From: Glandiceps talaboti
Lineage: Eukaryota > Hemichordata > Enteropneusta > Spengelidae
Length of the DNA: 64,000 bases
Assembly (NCBI RefSeq): GCF_964340395.1
Contig: NC_135550.1
Location: 3,199,001-3,263,000, forward strand
Direction: 5' to 3'
The translations under genes and the position numbers were made by a program. The notes below the pieces were generated by a model, which was given only the letters and a program-made list of their open reading frames with translations, had not been told where the DNA came from and searched no databases. Shown here one piece after another: positions 1-10,747 of the stretch. Position 1 is the stretch's first letter; each line of letters starts with the position of its first letter.

Positions 1-600
1 AATAGACTTTATATCTGAACAAATTGGCCCTCTTTGTTGTCAATTAGATTCTAGTCATGAAAACTACACAAAGTGAAATTCATGGTCAGTGTTTGCAACT
101 GTGCTATCACAGATCTTCATGTACCTCACATTTTCCAGCCAGATCTCAAGTCAATAGTTGATTTTGTGTGTCATCGTAGACCAGCTTAGATCTTAGAAAA
201 CGGGTTTCAAGAAGAAAATAATTAATAATATTTATAAGCTCATGTTTATAAGCTCATGTACAAATGTGAGAATGATAGTAGACTATCAGTTACATTGTGT
301 CCTTCCACAAAACAAGAAACAGTTAATAGGGCACACACACCTTGGAAGAAGTTAAAAAATCACGTTTACTGCCACACTTCACATAAAGTTGAATGATAGA
401 CTAGTAGGAGAGAAATGGCACTGTCTCGGAAAGTTGATAGCCAAGCCAGTTTTCATGAAATTTTAGATCTTGTAAAAGTTTGATGAAATACGATGCTGTA
501 CAGGTACCTGAACATAAATATTTGATATGGGTTACATTGTAATCACAATTCTCAGGAGATAGTAGTGTTCATAGTTTATTATTTCACTTGTTTTACAGTG
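1..600. other. AT-rich sequence, no feature recognised
   Basis: Non-repetitive AT-rich sequence in which I see no conserved coding potential, RNA gene or mobile element. A pyrimidine stretch ending in ACAG just before the 17-bp array (about 583-598) resembles a splice acceptor, but no exon can be supported after it. Confidence 0.5.
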
Positions 601-1014
601 CTTTCCCTGTACTGCAGCTTTCCCTGTACTGCAGCCTTCCCTGTACTGCAGCCTTCCCTGTACTGCAGCTTTCCCTGCACTGCAGCTTTCCCTGTACTGC
701 AGCTTTCCCTGTACTGCAGCCTTCCCTGTACTGCAGCTTTCCCTGCACTGCAGCTTTCCCTGTACTGCAGCTTTCCCTGTACTGAAGCTTTCCCTGTACT
801 GCAGCTTTCCCTGTACTGTAGCCTTCCCTGCACTGCAGCTTTCCCTGCACTGCAGCTTCCCCTGTACTGCAGCTTTCCCTGCACTGCAGCTTTCTCTGTA
901 CTGCAGCCTTCCCTGTACTGCAGCTTTCCCTGCACTGCAGCTTTCCCTGTACTGCAGCTTTCCCTGTACTGCAGCTTTCCCTGTACTGCAGCTTTCCCTG
1001 TACTTCAACTTTCC
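601..1014. repeat. 17-bp minisatellite, about 24 copies
   Basis: The unit is TTTCCCTGTACTGCAGC, repeated head to tail. Variants are TTT/CTT at the start and TGTACTG/TGCACTG in the middle. Most units carry the palindrome CTGCAG. Because 17 is not a multiple of 3, each frame cycles through a 17-residue peptide period on both strands. The overlapping open frames of 118-169 codons here are products of the repeat and not genes. Confidence 0.97.
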
Positions 1015-2441
1015 TCAACTACACTAACCCATAAAACATCTATTGATGAAGAAATGCTTTGGAGTATGCAGTAACTAGCAAGTAGCACATGATACTTTTT
1101 CCTTTGCTCATCTGTTTTTTTGTGTGATATTTTAAAAAGGATTTGTATTTTGAGACAAATATATTTCTCTTTTCAGGGTTTTTGAGAACAGTAATATTTG
1201 CATCAAATCAAATATAGTATTGAATAAATTGTGACTGGCTTTTTGATATATAAACCTGAAGTACTGATTTCCATGGAAACACACAGTAAAAATTGAAACA
1301 TTGTATAATTATAAGGCAAAATGGATGGCTCTGTTGTTTTCTTTGGGTGTTTGAATAAATTATTACATAGCTATCAAGTTGAAAACTTTCAAAAGTTACA
1401 AAACACAGTAAAGTTTGTCTGTGACAAGTTAGCAGTCGTCATTGGAATTTGAAAACTGACAGTAGTTGGCAAAGGTTAATACAAGACCTGTAGGTCTAAA
1501 TAAACCTTCAAGGGATACATCATATTTGGAACTGTGTTGATCCAACTATGTGATCTATGATAACACAGGTACAAACACAGTGTTAACTAATAAGTTGTCA
1601 TGATGTCTGACTGTCGTTGATAGCACAGCACAGTCTCAAACATCATACATGTATGAATAAAGACTGCAATTGGTTGTGTCAGACCTTTGATTTTTGTACT
1701 ATATTGATATTTGGAATGTTTCATGTGTATCTTATAAACTCACGACCTTGGAGGAAATGAGACTTGAGATTAGTTAGAGTTGTGGAAAATACTTTGCTGA
1801 TACAACTTTAGTCAAGTAAGATGTCTATAATCCCTATGTCTCCACAAAGTTTACTCAACACCAGTTTATGAGTTAATATACCCCTGAGTGCTAGATATTT
1901 TAGCGGGTAGTTTAGGGTAGTTACTCAGTCATGTGCAAATTAAGATACAGTTTTAGAGTTGCAACCCCTGAGTGCTAGATATTTTACCTGGTAGTGTAGC
2001 GTAGCTTAGTCATTTCCAAAGATGTTGATGGGTCAAAATATCTATATGGATGACTTGTATCACATTATCAGTTATTTATCGATCAACAAGCAAGGCTATG
2101 AAAATGTTTCTGATCTGTGTTTGTTTCCTCTTGTAGTCTCAGTTACCCAGAGTACTTTGTTATATCTCCTAACAAAGATGGTTTTCAAAACGTTTATACC
2201 ATGATTTCTCTTAAATATACAGAGTTGATGAAAATGAAAATTCAGAATTATTTTTTGTCCAATCAGGGATGGTCCCAGATCTCGTCAGCAGCCATTTTGT
2301 TCCTTACAATCAGCAACATTGTATTTTCCCAGACTCTGCTGGGGGGTTATGCCCTCAACGTCAAGAGGCTGGGTAACCGAGACTATTCCACTTGATGCAG
2401 ACCTCCTACATATATGTTTTTGCCAAGATGTTCATAATACA
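1015..2441. other. Mostly unique AT-rich sequence with a small duplication
   Basis: No gene recognised. A roughly 50-bp segment starting CCCCTGAGTGCTAGATATTT occurs at 1881-1931 and again, diverged, at 1965-2013. Short open frames at 2022-2395 have no family resemblance that I recognise and are not called. Confidence 0.5.
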
Positions 2442-2801
2442 AGACCTTCTAAGTTGTTTTTACTAATGCAATACAGACCTTCCAAGTTAAAGTTACTAGT
2501 GCAATGCCACCCTCTAAGTTGATGTTACTAGTGCAGTACAGACCTTCTAAGTTGATGTTACTAGTGCAATGTAGACCTTCTAAGTTGATGTTACTAGTGC
2601 AATTCAGACCTTCTAAGTTGATGTTACTAGTGCAATTCAGACCATCTAAGTTGATGTTATTAGTGCAATACAGACCTTCTAAGTTGATGTTACTAATGCA
2701 ATTCAGACCATCTAAGTTGATGTTAGTAGTGCAATACAGACCATCTAAGTTGATGTTACTAGTGCAGTACAGACCTTCTAAGTTGATGTTACTAATGCAA
2801 T
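2442..2801. repeat. 33-bp minisatellite, left part, about 11 copies
   Basis: The unit contains CTAAGTTGATGTTACTAGTG followed by CAATACAGACCTT, with alternatives CAATTC/CAATAC/CAGTAC and CCTTC/CCATC. The period is 33 bp, hence the 11-residue peptide period on both strands. The array stops abruptly within a unit at 2801, where a transposon begins, and resumes at 4637. The two halves were one array. Confidence 0.95.
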
Positions 2802-3287
2802 ACGCCGTATTCCGGTTATCGAAAAAGCCCTGAAAAGATAAAAGATATGATTGTTTGGCCACTAGGGGCGCTGTTTTAGAACCGGAAGTGAGGGCCAGAA
2901 ATTGTAGAGCATTGTTGCAAAGCATAGAGTCTATAGGCATCGTAACCACTGACTAAAGATTGTCTGTCATTCCCCATAACTTTACGCTATAATATTGCAT
3001 TATCGCCCATCAAATAACGAAATAGCAAATTAACCTCTCGTTCTCCTAATATTTCGCGTAAGTTTGGCTCTGCAATTCGAACGTGAGGAAAACCCAAAAG
3101 TAGCAACATTTTGAAACGGGTAGTACACTGACATCTCACTCACGTTTTCAGTGTGACCTCGTCCATTTGCGTTACCGTTGGAGAAATTGTAGTGATTGCT
3201 TCCAGTCAAACATCGGAACGGAAAAAGGTACAAAAACAGAGGAAAGAACCTTCAAAATCACAATATACGCTACAGTTATTGCAGCTT

Positions 3288-3528
3288 GTATAAAACCAAT
3301 CTGATTAAAATCCGATGTAGATGTCGGCTAATCGTTCATTGCTATTTTACTTTCGTTATTGTGCGTGAATTGACCTGCGTGGTACATGTTTGATCGCCTC
3401 CTCTACCGATCAGGACAAAAACGTAAACATGTACCACGAAGGTCAATTCAGGCAAAATAACGAAGGTAAAATAGCAATGAACGATTAGCCGACATCTACA
3501 TCGGATTTTAATCAGATCGGTATAAGAC
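3288..3528. mobile_element. Foldback MITE copy 1 with 9-bp target duplication
   Basis: The 223-bp element at 3297-3519 starts CAATCTGATTAAAATCC and ends in its inverse, apart from one terminal change. The inverted arms of roughly 90 bp include GATGTAGATGTCGGCTAATC. It is flanked by GTATAAAAC (3288-3296) and GTATAAGAC (3520-3528), a 9-bp duplication with one mismatch. There is no coding capacity. A 9-bp duplication with long inverted arms suits Mutator-like (MULE) non-autonomous elements; the superfamily is inferred. Confidence 0.85.
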
Positions 3529-3924
3529 ATGGTATGATGAGTGAACCACGTAAACGTTACATGGAAGGCCAATTCATTGAAGGGGTGGGCGGTGTGGTAC
3601 ATCAATCACAATAACAATATTTATGATTCGTTGCCGACTTCAATGGTTTTTTTTTAATACACTGATGGACCTGAATGAAGAATAGCAAGCTAACCAAAGT
3701 GTGATAGTAAAGTTGAGTATATCAATACACATATGTTTATGCCAACTTATAACCAGTACATGAAATGGTTTTTTCCGGACAAAGTTTTATGATTTCACCC
3801 GTGGTGCTACACCACTGTTCTAATAAACAAGAAAGGCCTAAGTATGCGGCGACATCAGTTACAATATAAACATGTGGCTTGGTAATTGTCGACCGAACTC
3901 TCAATATTGCAATGACTGTAGCTG

Positions 3925-4184
3925 GAAGCTGTTCAATCTGATTAAAATCCGATGTAGATGTCGGCTAATCGTTCATTGCTATTTTACCTTCGTTATTTTG
4001 CCTGATATTATTTTTCTTGGTACATGTTTACATTTTTCAGCCTGATCGTAGAGGAGGCGATCAGGCAGGCTAAAAAATGTAAACATGTACCAAGAAGGTC
4101 AATTCAGGCAAAATAACGAAGGTAAAATAGCAATGAACGATCAGCCAACATCTACATCGGATTTTAATCAGATTGGAAGCTGTT
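3925..4184. mobile_element. Foldback MITE copy 2 with perfect 9-bp target duplication
   Basis: A second copy, 242 bp at 3934-4175, has the same ends (CAATCTGATTAAAATCC and its inverse). It is flanked on both sides by GAAGCTGTT (3925-3933 and 4176-4184), a perfect 9-bp duplication. Its central stem-loop (GATCG, TAGAGGAGGC, GATCAGG) is in the opposite orientation to the centre of copy 1. Together with copy 1 this fixes the element boundaries precisely. Confidence 0.9.
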
Positions 4185-4636
4185 GTCAGATTTGTAATTT
4201 TCTAATCGTTCTTTTGTCCAGCAACAGACACCAGTAAGGTAAAGAAATATGTTTATCATGTCTACATCAGGTATATTTCGAAGGTCATCCGTCCAACTTT
4301 CAATGTTTCTGCTGTCGATTAGTAATCTTTTGATGCCCGACATCCACTATTCGTCTCCTCTTCCGTTCTCTCAGAAAATTATCATTTTCTAGTGTTTCAA
4401 GACCAAGGTTGACAGCATTTCTGGCGATATCTAGTAGATTTAGAAGTAGTAATTTTCCACTCTTTTATGAATGCACAGGGTTCTTTTACGCCCATTTTGT
4501 TGACAGCTTCATACATCGCCATACTATTAGATGCCATGACGAAAATTCTGGCCCTCACTTTGTCAGATATGGTGCGCCCTCTCGCGATACTTTCCTGCGA
4601 AACAACCGGAAGTTCGATAACCGGAATACGCCGTAT

Positions 4637-4945
4637 TCAGACCATCTAAGTTGATGTTAGTAGTGCAATACAGACTCTCTAAGTTGATGTTACGAATGCA
4701 ATTCAGACCATCTAAGTTGATGTTACTAGTGCAATATAGACCTAAGTTGATGTTACTAGTGCAATGCAGACCATCTAAGTTGATGTTACTAGTGCAATAC
4801 AGACCTTCTAAGTTGATGTTACTAGTGCAATTCAGACCTTCTAAGTTGATGTTACTAGTGCAGTACAGACATTCTAAGTTGATGTTACTAATGCAATTCA
4901 GACCTTCTAAGTTGATGTTAGTAGTGCAATACAGACTTGATGAAT
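4637..4945. repeat. 33-bp minisatellite, right part, about 9 copies
   Basis: This continues the 33-bp array after the transposon, with the same unit and variants (TTAGTAGTG, TTACTAGTG, TTACTAATG). One unit near 4740 lacks the ACCTTCT segment. The array decays at about 4945. Confidence 0.94.
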
Positions 4946-4960
4946 GTTACTATTAATCAA

Positions 4961-5117
4961 TTCAGACACACTAGGTTAGTATCAGTCAACTCATTTCAGA
5001 CCCTCTAGGTTAGTATCAGTCAACTCATTTCAGACACACTAGGTTAGTATCAGTCAACTCATTTCAGACCCTCTAGGTTAGTATCAGTCAACTTATTTCA
5101 GACCCTCTAGGTTAGTG
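4961..5117. repeat. 34-bp minisatellite, about 4.6 copies
   Basis: The units contain CTAGGTTAGTATCAGTCAAC and alternate between CAGACACA and CAGACCCT beginnings. The shape (CAGACC, CTA, GTT) resembles the preceding 33-bp unit, so this is probably a diverged offshoot of that array. Confidence 0.9.
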
Positions 5118-5486
5118 TCATGATTCTTCAATTTAGACCTTCTTTTAGTTAATATTACAATTTAGAAACACAGTTACTTAAAGGTTTATAGCAATGATTC
5201 AATTAGGATCATCTATGTTGGTATAAAAGGATTTAAATGAATTTAGGTCCAATCAAATGACACTGCAATTTCTATTGATATATATTAATGTGTCACAAGT
5301 GATTTATACCATTTTTTGAACTCAATTTTCTTTGGTATAGCTTAAAAATTGATTTTCTTCATCCCATATATAATAAGTTCATGAATGTCACCATTTTGCT
5401 CTTGAATGCGTCCGACGTCCGACAGTGAGAAAATTATGTTGTCACATCATCCTATCACTGAGGGAAAAGTATTCCATGTATAAAGC
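5118..5486. other. AT-rich sequence, no feature recognised
   Basis: Unique AT-rich sequence. I see no gene, RNA or element signature. Confidence 0.5.
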
Positions 5487-5870
5487 CAGTAAGGAGAAGA
5501 AGTAAACAAGTAACAGTAGGTGAGAAGTAAGGAGAATTAAACAAGTAACAGTAGATGAGACGTAAGGAGAAGAAGTAAACAAGTGAAAGCAGGTGAGAAG
5601 TAAGGAGAAGTAAACAAGTAACAGATCAACTTATAGATGTAAGGAGAATTAAACAAGTAACAGTAGATGAGACGTAAGGAGAAGAAGTAAACAAGTGAAA
5701 GCAGGTGAGAAGTAAGGAGAAGCAAACAGGTAACAGATCAACTTATAGATGTAAGGAGAATTAAACAAGTAACAGTAGGTGAGAAGTAAAAAGAAGAAGT
5801 AAACAAGTGAAAGTAGGTGAGAAGTAAAAAGAAGAAGTAAGGAGTAAAAGTAGGTGAGAAAAGAAATGAG
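5487..5870. repeat. Purine-rich tandem repeat with a 112-113-bp higher-order unit
   Basis: Short related words (AAGGAGAAGAAGTAAACAAG, AGTAGGTGAGAAGTAAGG) form a larger unit. Its start GTAAGGAGAATTAAACAAG recurs at about 5528, 5639 and 5752, so the higher-order period is 112-113 bp. The strand is strongly purine-biased, and the minus-strand open frames here are repeat artefacts. Confidence 0.85.
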
Positions 5871-6130
5871 AATAATAGGGTGATTGTAGGGTGTTGAGTT
5901 TACTAGTCAGAACAACATTACTCGCAGACTGCATGTCAATATTGTATATTACAAGGCCTGTTTGATAATAGGTATGGTAGTGTACAATGGAGGTCACTCT
6001 TTGCACCTTGGTGTCATTTGCTTTTTGTCAAATTTGCTATGTGCTATGTTCATATCATAATTAAGGCTTATATAAAAGAACAGTATCTTGTAAACTGAAA
6101 TAAACACATGAATAGTTGTGAGACAATGTG

Positions 6131-6571
6131 AACTGTACATGTGATAGTAACTGTGTAGTCTTCTCACACCAGCAATATCAACTGTACATGTAATAGTAAC
6201 TGTGTAGTCTTCTCACACCAGCAATATCAACTGTACATGTAATAGTAACTGTGTAGTCTTCTCACACCAGCAATATCAACTGTACATGTAATAGTAACTG
6301 TGTAGTCTTCTCACACCAGCAATATCAACTGTACATGTAATAGTAACTGTGTAGTCTTCTCACACCAGCAATATCAACTGTACATGTAATAGTAACTGTG
6401 TAGTCTTCTCACACCAGCAATATCAACTGTACATGTGATAGTAACTGTGTAGTCTTCTCACACCAGCAATATCAACTGTACATGTAATAGTAACTGTGTA
6501 GTCTTCTCACACCAGCAATATCAACTGTACATGTAATAGTAACTGTGTAGTCTTCTCACACCAGCAATATT
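6131..6571. repeat. 49-bp minisatellite, 9 copies
   Basis: The units start AACTGTACATGTAATAGTAA and continue CTGTGTAGTCTTCTCACACC. They begin at 6131, 6180, 6229, 6278, 6327, 6376, 6425, 6474 and 6523. Copies are nearly identical, with GTGATAG replacing GTAATAG in two units. Confidence 0.97.
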
Positions 6572-7280
6572 AACTTTGAGAAGATTAGCTGGTGGATTTA
6601 GTGTTCTAGCAGTATTAATAATGAGATGTCAAATACGATCTTCAATGAGATTATAATTAAGTGTTCTCAGACTGACCATATGAACTTTGAGAAAAAATTT
6701 AGTCAAAAGAATTTTGATGAGACAGTTTTGACAATGACGTAAGAAGTTCATTAGATAATAACGTTCATATTCTCACAATATTTGATGCGAAGAAGTCAAA
6801 AGTTTTTGTGAAAAACTGTAGTTCATAGTGTGACAATGGCATAAGTACATGAGATTTTGTATTCTGAGAATATATGACAATATGAAATGACAAATTTTTC
6901 TGATAAACAGTAAATTGGAATGTGGCAATGAAGTGAGAAGTTTTTTCATGAGATGGTAGATTTTGTATTCTGGGAATATATGACACTAATAAATCAAAAG
7001 TTTTTTGGTAAAATAGTGAAGTATAGTGTTTTCGGAATGAAATCAAAAGCACTTCCATGATGAGGCAATTTTAGTATTCTTGCAATATTAGTAGTAAGAA
7101 TTTTTTTGATGAAGTGATAAATTGTAGTGTTAACGCTAAGAACTCAAAAAGTTTTCCTGATGAGGCAGTAAATAATAGTTCTTTGTCAAAGTTTTTGTTA
7201 AGATGATAAGTTTAGCGTATTTGTCATTCTCAAAAGTCAGAAGTCTATTGATAAGACGGTAAATTTAGTGTTTTTATAGC
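6572..7280. repeat. Degenerate old repeat, roughly 55-65 bp period
   Basis: Recurring but strongly diverged words (TATTCTCACAATATT, TTTTGATGAGAC, GTAGTTCATAGTG, GAGAAGTTTTTTCATGAGA) suggest a decayed minisatellite next to the fresh 49-bp array. The period is irregular and the call is tentative. Confidence 0.45.
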
Positions 7281-7654
7281 AATATTAATCTTTAGAAAAT
7301 GTTACAAGTGTTTGTGTCAATACATGTATGGGAAACCGACCACTTGTCGACATCTTTATCAAGCAATGCATCAGTATCAACAAGCCAAACCGTATGTATT
7401 CATACATGGAAAACAAACTTCCGGTCCTATCCTTGCTGGAAATTAACTGACTTTACTCTTCAACAAGTGACTTATCATAGTCATAAATCATGTACCAATG
7501 ACCAATTAATTTTTTTTTAGAAATTTCCAGACTAGCAAAGATACTGCTGTGGAAACCAAGCTTTCAGTTTAAAGATAGATATAAATTAAATATATTACCT
7601 GCTGTAGGAACTATAGCTATTACTCAAATGGGTGATGTATGTGCCTTTTCTGTG
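7281..7654. other. AT-rich sequence, no feature recognised
   Basis: Nothing recognised apart from a short open frame (7299-7520) without family resemblance. Confidence 0.45.
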
Positions 7655-8593
7655 CAGATGTAATTAATCACCCTGTAATCAAAGAGTGTTAACACCGAAA
7701 GTCCTCAGATGTAATCACCCTGTAATCAAGATAGTGTTAACACCAAAAGTCCTCAGATGTAATCACCCTGTAATCAAGATAGTGTTAACACTGGAAGTCC
7801 TCAGATGTAATCACCCCGTAATCAAGATAGTGTTAACACTGGAAGTCCTCAGATGTAATCACCCTGTAATCAAGATAGTGTTAACACTGGAAGTCCTCTG
7901 ATGTAATCACCCTGTAATCAAGATAGTGTTAACACTGGAAGTCCTCAGATGTAATCACCCTGTAATCAAGATAGTGTTAACACTGGAAGTCCTCAGATGT
8001 AATCACCCTGTAATCAAGATAGTGTTAACACTGGAAGTCCTCAGATGTAATCACCCTGTAATCAAGATAGTGTTAACACTGGAAGTCCTCAGATGTAATC
8101 ACCCTGTAATCAAGATAGTGTTAACACTGGAAGTCCTCAGATGTAATCACCCTGTAATCAAGATAGTGTTAACACTGGAAGTCCTCAGATGTAATCACCC
8201 TGTAATCAAGATAGTGTTAACACTGGAAGTCCTCAGATGTAATCACCCTGTAATCAAGATAGTGTTAACACTGGAAGTCCTCAGATGTAATCACCCTGTA
8301 ATCAAGATAGTGTTAACACTGGAAGTCCTCAGATGTAATCACCCTGTAATCAAGATAGTGTTAACACTGGAAGTCCTCAGATGTAATCACCCTGTAATCA
8401 AGATAGTGTTAACACTGGAAGTCCTCAGATGTAATCACCCTGTAATCAAGATAGTGTTAACACTGGAAGTCCTCAGATGTAATCACCCTGTAATCAAGAT
8501 AGTGTTAACACCAGAAGTCCTCAGATGTAATCACCCTGTAATCAAGATAGTGTTAACACTGGAAGTCCTCAGATGTAATCACCCTGTAATCAA
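7655..8593. repeat. 48-bp minisatellite, about 19.6 copies
   Basis: The unit contains CAGATGTAATCACCCTGTAA and TCAAGATAGTGTTAACACTG. It is highly homogeneous, with most differences in the first units (CCGAAAG, CCAAAAG) and the second-last (CCAGAAG). Each unit carries the palindrome GTTAAC. The 48-bp period gives open frames of 71 and 242 codons with a 16-residue peptide repeat. These are artefacts of a period divisible by three. Confidence 0.97.
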
Positions 8594-9706
8594 TACACTA
8601 ACTCTACTATGTTTTCTTACTTGTAAAATCAATGTGCCAAGTCTGTGTTTGTAACTCAATAGATGACAAAACGCTACATATGAAAAGTTTGTTATTGTAT
8701 ACATTGTACATGTACTATAGCAAATATTTTACACATTTTAAATTTTTTTTTTGCAATGTATTGAGTTACAGACAAGGAATTAGTATGTGTTGTATCAGAT
8801 CATTTCTACTAAATAAATCCCTTGAACCACTTTCTACTCCTACTACATGTATTACATGCATACAAATGTAACTCAAATCAGTGACTATTATAGGTCAAGG
8901 AAAAAAGATGTTTTCTTTCCACTATAAAAAAAGACAGTCTCTTCACTATAAAAAAAAATCCTTTCAAAATATAATATTGCACTGTGTTGTCAGTGTGGCT
9001 GAGTATATCAAAAACACATTTCACAGCTGACAAGGTACTTTTCTCTATTCAACCTGTCACAAACAAGTGTATTACAAAAACCAATTTCTTGTTTCTAACT
9101 GAGTATACCCCAGGCAAAACAGTGGATGTTTATGTGCAGTAGCCGCCACCTGTTGGTTTGGTAAATCTATGCTCTAAAGTAACACAGGCAAATCTATTTA
9201 TAGTTTCCTAGGAGAGTCCAATTATCTTGTTTTGTCATTTGATCAAATAGCTAATTAAATGATTGATTAGATATCTGTTTTCATTTGTAAAGTTATTGAA
9301 TTGCTAATGAAGCAGAATGTTTTTTTAAAAAAAAATTGCATTGAGTTGTTTTGTGTGTGCTTTGGAGGTCATTGACCAAAACAAACACAATCTGTATATT
9401 TTGATAAAGTCTTTTAATACACATGATATTACTGGGTAAATGTGGGACAGTGTTTGTTTAAATATCTTTAAAAACAAGTTATCATATTATTAAAAATATA
9501 ACCATATTAAATAATTTTAATATCCTACTGAACTGAATTTATGAATCCTGGCATGGCACCTTTTACTGAATCTAGTCCTTAAATTATCATATAGCAGCTT
9601 ATATGAGTTTTCATAGACTCTTCCCCTTAATGTCCTGTGTTTACATAGGTTTCCTTACTTAAAGTATTGTTATAAAAGTTCTTAAACTATTACAGTAACA
9701 TGTTTA
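8594..9706. other. AT-rich sequence, no feature recognised
   Basis: Unique AT-rich sequence with A and T runs. No gene or element signature is visible. Confidence 0.5.
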
Positions 9707-9740
9707 CCTTCCGTAAAGAAGGTTATATTTTAGGGATGAA

Positions 9741-9829
<89 letters not shown>

Positions 9830-10652
9830 CGACTGTCTGTCTGTTTGTCTGTGTTGTTTTCTCATAAACAATTAGCTCAATTCAAATGAAATTTATAGGA
9901 CATATTCTATAGGGTAACGGTTAGAACTTATTAGGTTTTGGTAAACATTCCATGAATATTAGTTAGCTATTTACACAATTAATGGATTTCAGTATAAGGC
10001 TATTTCTGAAGAATACATGCTTAAAATTCAATATAATTTGGTACATGTATTGATGATAACAAAACTGCATCTGGTATGTAAGTTGACTCATTTGCATAAT
10101 TTCTGATTTTCAGCAAGTTCAATATAATTTGCCATATACTTCAAACATAACAAAGGCAACATGTCCTGAAAGGCTTGTTCAGTGATGTAACATTTAGCTT
10201 TAAAAAGTCATTTGCATAATTAATGATTTCAGTGATTATAAGTCTTTATATGAAGAATGCAAGCCTCAAGTTCTACTTAATTTGGTACATATATTAATGA
10301 TACCAGGGCGCACGTGTCTCATAAGACTTACTAATGAAATACTTAATGAGTTCTTTGCATAATTAATGACTTTCAGTAATTAAGCTATTGCTTGAGAATG
10401 CACGCTTCAAATTCAACATAATTCTGTACATATATGTTGATGAGAAAGTCCATGTGCCATATAAAGTTTAATAGTTTTTAGATTTAATGACTCATTTGCA
10501 TAATTAATTATTTGTTGATCTACATGTAGCTTTTAGTTTTAATAACTAACTAATTGTATAATTATGTTCTATTACATTCCAACACTTAATGTGTGGAGGA
10601 ACGTAAAATCTGGTCGACTTTAAGCACAGAAGGCATTCAGTTTACGTCTGGT
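9707..10652 (+). mobile_element. Family B modular element (Helentron/HINE-like), 9.7-kb copy
   Basis: It starts with the hairpin-like CCTTCCGTAAAGAAGG, followed by a (GT)n then (CTGT)n microsatellite (about 9742-9852). Four to five diverged modules follow, each with TTTGCATAATTAATGA-type words (for example near 10089, 10207, 10353 and 10495) and TTCAATATAATTTGGTACAT. It ends near GGCATTCAGTTTACGTCTGG. The best-preserved 3' end of this family (38094-38103) reads TTACGGAAGG, the exact inverse of the first ten bases here, so the element has inverted subterminal repeats. No coding capacity. Hairpin, microsatellite, internal tandem modules and subterminal inverted repeats are the pattern of non-autonomous Helentron-associated elements. 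Confidence 0.7.
9742..9852. repeat. (GT)n / (CTGT)n microsatellite
   Basis: A GT run of about 58 bp is followed by about a dozen CTGT units, the later ones degenerate. It lies at the microsatellite position of the family B element. Confidence 0.97.
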
Positions 10653-10747
10653 GTAGATTGGTTGTAATATATCATTTGTGAGATAAAATCATATTTCTTG
10701 GAGGAATGACATATGTTCAATTATGTATAAGTCCACTATTTTTGGTG

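Larger units (their letters stand above)
2802..4634. mobile_element. 1.83-kb TIR DNA transposon inserted in the 33-bp array
   Basis: The left end reads ACGCCGTATTCCGGTTATCG. The right end, reverse-complemented, reads ACGGCGTATTCCGGTTATCG, with one mismatch. A further inverted motif AAGTGAGGGCCAGAA lies about 75-85 bp inside both ends. The dinucleotide AT flanks both ends (2800-2801 and 4635-4636). Deleting the element plus one AT restores a correct array unit (GCAATTCAGACC), so the 2-bp target duplication is well supported. The interior is richer in CpG than its surroundings. It has short interrupted open stretches on the minus strand (about 4400-4540 and 3030-3233) but no intact transposase that I recognise. 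A 2-bp AT duplication would fit ISL2EU-type elements from family knowledge, but that assignment is inference. Confidence 0.88.

Noticed and set aside
583-598. Pyrimidine tract plus ACAG resembling a 3' splice site
   Set aside because: What follows is the 17-bp array, and no donor or exon can be matched.
532-1074. Overlapping cysteine-containing repeat proteins on both strands
   Set aside because: All derive from the 17-bp minisatellite. Five frames are open at once, which is not coding behaviour.
2449-2949. 166-codon minus-strand frame and 109-codon plus-strand frame
   Set aside because: These are translations of the 33-bp array and the adjoining transposon end.
6131-8593. Regular direct repeats considered as a CRISPR array
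   Set aside because: Whole units repeat without unique spacers, and the context is eukaryotic. They are minisatellites.
7686-8654. Open frames of 71 and 242 codons with a 16-residue repeat
   Set aside because: An artefact of the 48-bp period; the frame ends soon after the array.
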